A stretch of 10,535 nucleotides of DNA from Pseudomaricurvus sp965662505 (GTDB taxonomy: Bacteria > Pseudomonadota > Gammaproteobacteria > Pseudomonadales > Cellvibrionaceae): NCBI RefSeq assembly GCF_965662505.1, contig NZ_CBFIHX010000120.1:1-10535 (forward strand). The letters are read 5' to 3'. A model generated the notes under the pieces. It saw only the letters and a program-made list of their open reading frames with translations, was not told where the DNA came from and did no database searches. Shown piece after piece: positions 1 to 5,381 of this stretch. Made by a program: the position numbers and the translations under genes. Numbering within the stretch: the stretch's first letter is position 1; every line of letters begins with the position of its first letter.

Positions 1-1411
1 CGACGCTGCCAACGTACAGGATCTACTGGTTGAAGCCGCGGTCACGACCATTATGGATTGTGAAGACTCTGTTGCCGCCGTTGATGCAGAAGACAAAGTT
101 GAAGTCTACAGTAACTGGCTGGGGTTGATGAAAGGCACCCTCAGCGAGTCTTTCGAAAAAGGCGGGCAAACCATGACCCGCACTATGAATCCTGATCGGA
201 CTTATAAAACTGCCGACGGTTCTGAGCTGACTTTGCACGGCCGCAGTCTTCTGTTCATTCGTAACGTGGGTCACCTGATGACTAACCCCGCGATTCTGGA
301 CAAGCAAGGCAATGAAGTGCCTGAAGGGATTATGGATGCCATGGTCACCGTTCTGGCAGCTATCCACGATCTAAATAACACCACTACTCGTACAAACAGC
401 CGGGCTGGCAGCGTCAACATTGTGAAACCGAAGATGCACGGCCCCGAAGAAGTTGCGTTTGCGGTTGAGTTGTTTGAGCGCGTTGAAAAAGCTCTGGGAT
501 TGGCAGAAAACACGCTGAAAGTCGGCATTATGGACGAAGAGCGCCGTACCACGGTTAACCTGAAAGAGTGTATCCGTGTCGCTCAGGATCGCGTGGTATT
601 CATCAACACTGGCTTCCTCGATCGCACCGGTGATGAAATTCACACCTCCATGCTGGCAGGACCTTTTGTACCTAAATCTGTCATGAAGCAGCAAGCCTGG
701 ATTGGTGCCTACGAAGACTGGAACGTCGATGTTGGGATTGAGTGCGGCCTGCCTGGCAAGTCTCAAATCGGTAAAGGCATGTGGGCCATGCCTGACGAAA
801 TGGCAGCCATGCTGGAGCAAAAGATTGGTCATCCAAAGTCTGGTGCAAACACTGCCTGGGTTCCATCGCCGAACGGTGCCACTTTGCACAGCACTCACTA
901 CCATCAGGTCAATGTGTTTGAACGTCAGAAAGAACTGGCTTCACGTGGTCGTGCCAGTCTCGACGACATCCTGCACATTCCACTGCTGGAAAGTCCGTCA
1001 GAACTGACGCCAGAAGAAATTAAATTTGAACTCGACAACAACGCCCAGGGTATCCTCGGTTACGTTGTTCGCTGGATTGATGCTGGCGTTGGTTGTTCAA
1101 AAGTGCCAGACATTAATAACGTGGGGCTGATGGAAGACCGCGCAACTTTGCGTATTTCTTCGCAGCATTTGGCGAACTGGATTGAGCACGGCATCTGTAC
1201 AGAAGAGCAAGTGCTTGAAGCTATGAAGCGTATGGCCGCTGTGGTTGATGGTCAGAATGCTGGCGACCCCGACTACACAAATATGGCTCCCGACTTTGAT
1301 GGCGTTGCCTTCAAAGCCGCGTGCGATCTTGTCTTTAAAGGCAAAGAACAGCCGTCCGGTTATACCGAGCCACTGTTACACGCTTACCGCATCGAGTACA
1401 AAGCCCAGTAA
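1..1411 (+). CDS. glcB: Malate synthase G, 5'-truncated by window edge
   Basis: Condenses acetyl-CoA with glyoxylate to give malate and CoA in the cytoplasm (glyoxylate/C2 metabolism). The reading frame is open from base 2, with 17 codons before the first ATG at 53, so the true start lies upstream. About 469 residues are visible of the roughly 720 usual for isoform G. Visible hallmarks are TTIMDCEDSVAA at the left edge, GRSLLFIRNVGH (holding the active-site Arg equivalent to E. coli R338), GIMDEERRT and TGFLDRTGDE (the Mg-binding Glu and Asp, E427 and D455), GKGMWAMPD, GCSKVPD (C617 equivalent) and MEDRATLR. The Asp of MEDRATLR, at codon 1136-1138, aligns with the catalytic base D631. The C-terminal GYTEPLLHA block is intact and the frame is unbroken to TAA. 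A terminator follows 35 bp later. Length and these blocks separate it from the shorter isoform A. E. coli numbering is from memory of that protein. Confidence 0.97.
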   Translation, partial: DAANVQDLLVEAAVTTIMDCEDSVAAVDAEDKVEVYSNWLGLMKGTLSESFEKGGQTMTRTMNPDRTYKTADGSELTLHGRSLLFIRNVGHLMTNPAILDKQGNEVPEGIMDAMVTVLAAIHDLNNTTTRTNSRAGSVNIVKPKMHGPEEVAFAVELFERVEKALGLAENTLKVGIMDEERRTTVNLKECIRVAQDRVVFINTGFLDRTGDEIHTSMLAGPFVPKSVMKQQAWIGAYEDWNVDVGIECGLPGKSQIGKGMWAMPDEMAAMLEQKIGHPKSGANTAWVPSPNGATLHSTHYHQVNVFERQKELASRGRASLDDILHIPLLESPSELTPEEIKFELDNNAQGILGYVVRWIDAGVGCSKVPDINNVGLMEDRATLRISSQHLANWIEHGICTEEQVLEAMKRMAAVVDGQNAGDPDYTNMAPDFDGVAFKAACDLVFKGKEQPSGYTEPLLHAYRIEYKAQ

Positions 1412-1446
1412 CATTTTAGTTTCTCATTTTCTATTTCCACCTTTTT

Positions 1447-1472
1447 AGCCCGGCAAAGCCGGGCTTTTTTTT
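1447..1472 (+). terminator. Intrinsic terminator after malate synthase G
   Basis: Perfect 8-bp GC-rich stem (AGCCCGGC at 1447-1454 with GCCGGGCT at 1458-1465) and a 3-nt AAA loop, followed directly by an eight-T run. It lies 35 bp after the malate synthase stop codon and faces the same way, so it should end that transcript. Confidence 0.95.
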
Positions 1473-1904
1473 GCCTGTAAAACATTCAGAGTTTTATGAC
1501 AGTTCTGCAGCTTGTCCGGTGAATCTTTTGTGACTACGTAGGCTTGGCCGTTAAGGTACACTAACGCTTTATGCACACGGTAAAAGAATTAGTAATTTAA
1601 GCGACGAAAAAATGTCAACATAACCAAAAATAGATATTGATTTGCCTAATCTACTGATATTTAAAGGCTTTTTGGGTGTGGTTGTTTTTTGATCAATCCG
1701 TAGTTGGGCGCTTATGTGTAGGCTAAAAACGTGCTTTATCAAAGTTACGCACAATGTTATCCACTGTTTCTGTGGATTAATTTATTTGTGAATTTTTGAT
1801 GAAATTCTGTGCAGAAAGCGTTACTTTTCGTTACCCAATTTTTTACGTCTTGGCCGCACTTCCATGGCGGGTTTCAAGACCGTTTATCACAACTGCTATT
1901 GATT
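1473..1904. other. AT-rich intergenic gap between malate synthase and trmH
   Basis: No convincing gene is seen in about 430 bp. The stretch is clearly AT-rich compared with the flanking genes. It contains a 6-bp inverted repeat TAAAAC/GTTTTA (1478-1496) just past the terminator and two inverted DnaA-box-like 9-mers at 1757-1779. The trmH promoter must lie here, but no -35/-10 pair stands out. The best loose candidate is TTGATC near 1688 with a poor -10, too weak to annotate. Confidence 0.6.
1757..1779. promoter_or_regulatory. Two inverted DnaA-box-like 9-mers
   Basis: TTATCCACT at 1757-1765 on the plus strand and TAATCCACA at 1771-1779 on the minus strand each differ by one base from the DnaA box consensus TTATCCACA. 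They face each other across 5 bp, so the site can also be read as a hairpin with ATCCAC/GTGGAT arms. It lies about 125 bp upstream of the trmH start in AT-rich DNA. Binding by DnaA is inference only, since near-matches of this quality occur by chance. Confidence 0.3.
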
Positions 1905-2606
1905 ATGACTCCAGAACGATTTGAAACCATCTGCAACGTGCTCTCACAGCGTCAACCCGATTTAACAGTTATCACTGATGAAGTGCATAAGGGGCGTAAT
2001 TTATCCGCTATTGTCAGAACCTGTGATGCGGTGGGTATTCCGGAGTTCCATTGTGTTGAACCGCGAAAAGGATATCGCGCGTTTCGCGGTACCGCTTTGG
2101 GAAGCCATAAATGGGTGGATACCGTCCTTCACGATAATGTGGCCAGTGGCATTGATAAGCTGAAACAGAAAGGTTTTAAAATTGTGGCTGCTCATCTATC
2201 TGACACGGCTGTAGATTTCAGGGATGTCGACTATACCGTTCCGACGGCACTGTTGATGGGTACTGAAAAAGAGGGGGTCAGTGCAGAAGCTTTAGCGCTT
2301 GTGGATGAAGAGGTCACTATTCCAATGATGGGGATGGTCGAATCCTTTAATGTCTCGGTGGCATGCGCGATCATCCTCACTGAAGTACAGCGGCAGAGGC
2401 AATCTGCCGGACTCTACAATCATCGCAGGCTGCCTGATGACACCTATCAGACCAAGCTGTTTCAGTGGTGTCAGCCTATCGTGACCAAGTTCTGTGACGA
2501 GAGGGGGCTTTCGTATCCACCTTTGGACAGCGAGGGAGAGATTATCAATCCGGCAGAGTGGTATCGACAGATACGGGAGACGGCTGATCGGCAACAGCAA
2601 GATTAA
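1905..2606 (+). CDS. trmH: tRNA (guanosine(18)-2'-O)-methyltransferase TrmH
   Basis: SAM-dependent SPOUT-family (SpoU class) methyltransferase that 2'-O-methylates G18 in the tRNA D-loop, acting in the cytoplasm as a dimer. The 233-residue product matches the E. coli enzyme (about 229 aa) along its length. MTPERFETICNVLSQRQPDLTV opens the N-terminal region. NLSAIVRTCDAVGI is SPOUT motif 1, with the conserved Asn and Arg. LLMGTEKEGVSAEAL is motif 2, and IPMMGMVESFNVSVACA is motif 3, which forms the SAM-binding trefoil knot. The ATG at 1905 is chosen because homologues begin there. The frame stays open upstream to a GTG at 1809, but those 32 extra residues resemble nothing in the family. No clear Shine-Dalgarno precedes 1905, so start efficiency is uncertain. 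The gene appears to be monocistronic and converges on the channel gene. Confidence 0.95.
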   Translation: MTPERFETICNVLSQRQPDLTVITDEVHKGRNLSAIVRTCDAVGIPEFHCVEPRKGYRAFRGTALGSHKWVDTVLHDNVASGIDKLKQKGFKIVAAHLSDTAVDFRDVDYTVPTALLMGTEKEGVSAEALALVDEEVTIPMMGMVESFNVSVACAIILTEVQRQRQSAGLYNHRRLPDDTYQTKLFQWCQPIVTKFCDERGLSYPPLDSEGEIINPAEWYRQIRETADRQQQD

Positions 2607-2650
2607 TGCCGTAGGAATTGTAAGTGGCGGGAACAGAAATTGTAGCCAAA

Positions 2651-2687
2651 TAAAAAAATCGGACAGCCCTGGGGGAGGGACTGTCCG
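2651..2687 (-). terminator. Leftward intrinsic terminator for minus-strand transcripts
   Basis: Arms CGGACAG (2660-2666) and CTGTCCG (2681-2687) pair over 7 bp and can extend by CCC/GGG across a single-base bulge. Read on the minus strand, the stem is followed at once by a run of seven T (the A-run at 2652-2658 on the plus strand). On the plus strand no T-run follows, so it should stop transcription coming from the right only. It lies about 240 bp beyond the channel stop codon, unusually far. Confidence 0.85.
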
Positions 2688-2915
2688 TAAGACCATTAGG
2701 AGTGAAACATTTTAAGGGAAAGCCTTTGGCGTCATATAAAGGCAGATCCTTAAAATTGAGCTGTCGGTTCGCCCTTCAGCTCAACCGGTGCTTACTAACA
2801 CTTGGGGGATGTGTGCCACCAGTTGAATTAAGTATCGCCCAGGTCTCGGAAACTTCCAGTAGGTCGAGACAGGTTCTTAAACATATTCGCAATATCTTTA
2901 GAATTTTCTTGGTCT
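2651..2915 (-). ncRNA. Candidate structured RNA or long structured 3' UTR
   Basis: Several stems can be read in one 265-bp piece. They are ATTTTAAGG/CCTTAAAAT (2709-2717 with 2748-2756) holding an inner GCCTTT/AAAGGC (2722-2727 with 2738-2743); TTGAGCTG/CAGCTCAA (2756-2763 with 2777-2784); CCGGTG/CACCAG (2785-2790 with 2817-2822); and GTCTCG/CGAGAC (2843-2848 with 2865-2870). A possible closing helix pairs AGACCA 2690-2695 with TGGTCT 2910-2915. The minus strand is preferred for two reasons. The intrinsic terminator sits at the minus-strand 3' end, and one C:A mismatch on the plus strand becomes a G:U pair on the minus. I recognise no known family (not 6S, tmRNA, RNase P or SRP RNA). It may be an independent small RNA or the 3' end of the channel mRNA. 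Function is unknown. Confidence 0.4.
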
Positions 2916-2929
2916 AAAAGGCTATATCT

Positions 2930-3718
2930 TTAGCGATTGCGCTCTTGTGAGAGCTTATCCAGCTTCATCTCAATACGATGCAATTGCTGCTCCAGTTTCG
3001 CGGACTGCTGTGAATCCTTAAGTTGTTTTCGCCGATCATCTTCCTGTGAAGAACGTTCAATCGCAAGTGCAGCGATATTAGCGGTCAGTAGGGATATCAG
3101 CCCCAATCCAATCAGCATCAATAGTCCGGCAAATATCCGACCTACTGTTGTGACAGGAACAAGGTCTCCATACCCCACAGTTGTGATGGTTACCCATGCC
3201 CACCAAATTCCCTCAGTCGGGCTGTGTATCGCGGGGTCGATGGCGCTGATCGCAAAGCCCGCCATAAACACCACTATGGCAGACCCCAGAAAAGTTGGCG
3301 CCAAGGCATTGCGTGATAGAAGACGAATCAATGAGGCGCCCATATGGACACTGAGATCCACCAATATCAGCAGGCGTAATAAACGCAGTGCCCCCATATA
3401 CGATTCAACACCAAACAACAGAGGTAGACCTGTCACAATAATGGCGATATTCATCCAGTTGTGTCGAAGATACCGCTTCCGGTTGTCCACCAAAAGCAGC
3501 ATTAGCACGGCCTCTACGACAAACATGAACCAAAGAGCGAGGTCTAGAGGAACGTTTAGCAGTTCTTCTTTCCCCAGAATACTGCTTTCGTACCAAATCC
3601 CAAGGAGCCAAAAACCAGCCGCCAATAAGGGCCACTCCAAAACTCTGTAGCACATCAACGCACGCTCATTCTCACGGCTATCCGGACCCGCGAGCCCCAA
3701 ATACGGCATGATATTCAT
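2930..3718 (-). CDS. Six-TM voltage-gated-type potassium channel
   Basis: Inner-membrane ion channel of the voltage-gated K+ superfamily, 262 residues. Hydrophobic segments S1 to S3 lie at about 27-47, 58-77 and 90-104. S4 at about 107-131 carries spaced arginines (R112, R115, then R132 and R136), a sparse voltage sensor. S5 is at about 138-160, then the pore helix, and the selectivity filter TTVGYGD at 179-185 is the canonical K+ signature. S6 runs at about 195-218. The tail from about 221 to 262 is highly charged with heptad-like spacing and probably forms a tetramerising coiled coil. There is no RCK/TrkA-N domain. ATG at 3718 is supported by AAAGGAG eight bases upstream on the minus strand, so the second Met at residue 4 is unlikely. 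Gating and physiological role cannot be read from the sequence. Confidence 0.93.
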   Translation of the reverse strand: MNIMPYLGLAGPDSRENERALMCYRVLEWPLLAAGFWLLGIWYESSILGKEELLNVPLDLALWFMFVVEAVLMLLLVDNRKRYLRHNWMNIAIIVTGLPLLFGVESYMGALRLLRLLILVDLSVHMGASLIRLLSRNALAPTFLGSAIVVFMAGFAISAIDPAIHSPTEGIWWAWVTITTVGYGDLVPVTTVGRIFAGLLMLIGLGLISLLTANIAALAIERSSQEDDRRKQLKDSQQSAKLEQQLHRIEMKLDKLSQERNR

Positions 3719-3816
3719 TTTTCCGACTCCTTTGGTGGCGTGAGGCGATCAACATAGAGGCTAAAAGCCGAAGTTGACCCCGTACTTATGTTCTACAGTC
3801 TTTAAAAGACTTTTTT

Positions 3817-3846
3817 AATATAGCGAAAATCCGTTGAAACTTTCAG
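3817..3846 (-). promoter_or_regulatory. Candidate sigma70 promoter for the channel gene
   Basis: On the minus strand CTGAAA (3841-3846) and TATATT (3817-3822) are separated by 18 bp, a moderate match to -35 and -10. Transcription would begin near 3810, giving a leader of about 90 nt before the ATG at 3718. The leader would open with the AGTCTT/AAGACT hairpin at 3797-3811. Sequence match only. Confidence 0.35.
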
Positions 3847-3902
3847 TTTGTGACCCAAACTCCCAAAATATTCACTATTTGTTATCCCAGAAATCAATTA
3901 TC

Positions 3903-3924
3903 CTGTGCTTATTCAACAGCACAG
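3903..3924. promoter_or_regulatory. Operator-like inverted repeat upstream of tetR
   Basis: CTGTGCT (3903-3909) and AGCACAG (3918-3924) are perfect 7-bp inverted arms with an 8-bp spacer, a 22-bp dyad of a size typical for TetR-family operators. It sits 53 bp before the tetR ATG, in the divergent spacer with the channel gene, close to a weak promoter-like pair (TTCAAC at 3912-3917, CATAGT near 3935). Autoregulation by the adjacent TetR is the natural hypothesis and is inference. The half-site GCACAG recurs at 3951-3956, and ACCCGCA occurs at 3930-3936 and 3947-3953. Confidence 0.5.
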
Positions 3925-3976
3925 TCCTGACCCGCATAGTCTATCTACCCGCACAGTTTTCTAGAAGGTGAGCTTA

Positions 3977-4624
3977 ATGGATAAGGCAAAACAAAAGGTT
4001 CAACAATTCAGGCAGCGAGAACAGTCCATCCTCGATACTGCCCTGGAACTGCTGATCGAACACGGTGAAGACAAGGTGACCGTCGAGCAGATTGCTGCTC
4101 GTGTCGATATCGGCAAAGGTACCATTTACAAGCATTTCACCTCCAAGTCTGAGATCTATATCCGCCTACTGTTTGATTACGAACAGCAACTGAAGGTCGA
4201 TATGGATCAGGCTATTATTGATGCTGAAGCAGGGGATTACAGCGCCCCGGCCCGAGTGTACTTTAGTAAGCGGATGTCAGACCCAGTTCGAGCCAGGCTG
4301 TTTCAGCGCCTTGAAGAAAAGATGGTTGCCAATGGTGAAGAAAAAGAAAAGCTGGAAGAACTAGAGAACCTGCGTCAGGCGGCTTTGGTGAATCTAAATC
4401 AGTCATTTGCCAACCGTATAAAAGAAGGGCGCCTTATTAAGGATGTTCCGCCTTATTATTATTACCTCGCTTATTGGGCACTGACACACGGCGCTGTTGA
4501 ACTCTACCACAACCATTCGTTCCAAAACCTTGTTGCCGACAAACCGGATTTCATGAAATTCATTATGGATCTTGGGCTTCATATGGGAGTCAAAACCCCG
4601 TCGAACGATGAAGAATCCAAATAG
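3977..4624 (+). CDS. TetR/AcrR family transcriptional regulator
   Basis: DNA-binding repressor-type protein of 215 residues, with the family's usual N-terminal HTH and variable C-terminal ligand/dimer domain. The HTH spans about residues 17-61: ILDTALELLIEHG (helix 1), then VTVEQIAARVDIGKGTIYKHF, the classic TetR helix-turn-helix, followed by TSKSEIY. The rest is predicted all-helical with a Tyr-rich stretch (PPYYYYLAYW). The ligand is unknown. ATG at 3977 is preferred over the in-frame GTG at 3968, because AAGG at 3965-3968 gives an 8-base spacing to 3977 and overlaps the GTG. It is followed 26 bp later by the DUF1285 gene, so the two are probably cotranscribed. The neighbouring ETF genes make lipid or acyl-CoA-related control possible, but the sequence does not resemble PsrA or FadR closely enough to say so. 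Confidence 0.93.
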   Translation: MDKAKQKVQQFRQREQSILDTALELLIEHGEDKVTVEQIAARVDIGKGTIYKHFTSKSEIYIRLLFDYEQQLKVDMDQAIIDAEAGDYSAPARVYFSKRMSDPVRARLFQRLEEKMVANGEEKEKLEELENLRQAALVNLNQSFANRIKEGRLIKDVPPYYYYLAYWALTHGAVELYHNHSFQNLVADKPDFMKFIMDLGLHMGVKTPSNDEESK

Positions 4625-4650
4625 CGCAAAGTAACTGAGGAGCTAGAAGC

Positions 4651-5223
4651 ATGACCGATAACGCCTCGGAACGACTGTTCAAATCCCTGCAGAATATGCA
4701 GGATGACTATGAAGAAAGCTTGCCGCCTGTCGATAAATGGAACCCTGACCTCAATGGGGATCTCGACATGCGAATCGATCGAGAAGGTCAATGGTTTTAT
4801 CAGGGAGGCAAACTCAACCGCCCAGCCATGGTCAAGATGTTTTCCAGCATCCTCAAGCGAGAAGGCGATGATTACTTCCTGCTTACCCCAGTAGAGAAGT
4901 GGCGCATCACAGTCGATGTTGCGCCATTTGTCATGCTCTCCCTGCGTTGCGAAGAGGAAAATGGAGCACAGGGAATCGTACTGACCAGCAACGTCGGTAA
5001 CGAGGTGCTGATTGGACCCGACAATCCCTTCTGGATAGAAGAGGGGATTGAGAGTACGCCCTTGCCCATGATGATGGTCAGAAACAACCTTCCCGGCCTG
5101 CTAAGCCGCAATGTGTTTTATGAGTTGGTCAGCCTTTGTAATCCAGTGACTGATGCGGACGGTAAAGAGCAGTGGGTATTCGAAAGTGCAGGTGAAACCT
5201 ACGCTATTGGCAGTATTGATTAG
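4651..5223 (+). CDS. DUF1285 family protein
   Basis: Soluble protein of 190 residues belonging to DUF1285 (PF06938 as I recall), a proteobacterial family without an established biochemical role that I know of. Recognised from the order PPVDKWNPDLNGDLDMRI (about 25-42), GQWFYQGGKLNRPAMVKMFS, YFLLTPVEKWRITVDVAPFV and the late FWIEEG segment. No signal peptide or membrane helix is visible, so it is probably cytoplasmic. The start is well supported: GAGGAG at 4637-4642 lies 8 bases before the ATG. The gene sits 26 bp after tetR in the same direction and ends before a shared terminator with the convergent ETF-QO gene. Similar TetR/DUF1285/ETF neighbourhoods occur in pseudomonads as far as I remember, which would favour a conserved link, but this needs a synteny check. 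Confidence 0.9.
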   Translation: MTDNASERLFKSLQNMQDDYEESLPPVDKWNPDLNGDLDMRIDREGQWFYQGGKLNRPAMVKMFSSILKREGDDYFLLTPVEKWRITVDVAPFVMLSLRCEEENGAQGIVLTSNVGNEVLIGPDNPFWIEEGIESTPLPMMMVRNNLPGLLSRNVFYELVSLCNPVTDADGKEQWVFESAGETYAIGSID

Positions 5224-5334
5224 CCTTGACTTAAGTCTTGGGGCCAACAAAGTTTGCGCGCTATTAGCCTTTTAATAATTATTAACCCGCAGCTGTTGAT
5301 AATTAGTAACTGCTTGTAACAGTTAAATAGACAC

Positions 5335-5362
5335 AAAAAAAGGAGGCTTAGCCTCCTTTTTT
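5335..5362. terminator. Bidirectional terminator between DUF1285 and ETF-QO genes
   Basis: GGAGGC (5342-5347) and GCCTCC (5351-5356) form a 6-bp stem around a TTA loop. It is flanked by an A-run on the left (5335-5341) and a T-run on the right (5357-5362), so a T-tract follows the hairpin on both strands. It serves the plus-strand tetR-DUF1285 operon and the minus-strand ETF-QO gene, whose stop codon is 20 bp away. The 111 bp to its left hold only small palindromes (GACTTAAGTC 5228-5237 and the AT-only TTAATAATTATTAA 5272-5285) and no gene. Confidence 0.93.
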
Positions 5363-5381
5363 ACCTGCCTAATATGAGCGA

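Larger units (their letters stand above)
2607..2929. other. Convergent intergenic region rich in inverted repeats
   Basis: This 323-bp stretch lies between the stop codons of trmH (+) and the channel gene (-). A 71-codon frame on the plus strand (GTG at 2702) has no family resemblance and lies across the palindromic arms, so it is not called. Instead the stretch is packed with stem-forming sequences, described separately, and one terminator that faces left. The decamer ATATCTTTAG occurs twice, at 2892-2901 and 2924-2933, the second copy overlapping the end of the channel gene. Confidence 0.7.

Noticed and set aside
1757..1779. Replication origin
   Set aside because: Only two imperfect DnaA boxes and none of the usual neighbours (dnaA, dnaN, gidA, parAB); kept only as a possible binding site.
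1809..1904. Upstream extension of trmH to a GTG start
   Set aside because: The extra 32 residues are absent from known TrmH proteins, and the ATG at 1905 matches the family N-terminus.
2690..2915. 6S RNA, tmRNA, RNase P RNA, SRP RNA or CsrB/RsmZ-type RNA
   Set aside because: No long irregular rod as in 6S, no tag frame or CCA end, no conserved RNase P core, no SRP tip, and almost no GGA motifs in the loops.
2702..2917. 71-codon plus-strand frame in the trmH/channel gap
   Set aside because: Starts with GTG with the AGGAG directly abutting it, has no family resemblance, and its codons fall across paired inverted-repeat arms. Structure explains the stretch better.
2937..3650. 237-codon plus-strand frame opposite the channel gene
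   Set aside because: Antisense to a clear potassium channel with intact filter and six TM segments; the antisense product is Ser/Arg-rich and unlike any family I know.
3797..3816. Terminator-like hairpin AGTCTT/AAGACT with T-run in the channel/tetR spacer
   Set aside because: No plus-strand gene lies upstream for it to terminate, the stem is short and AT-rich, and it coincides with the proposed start of the channel transcript.
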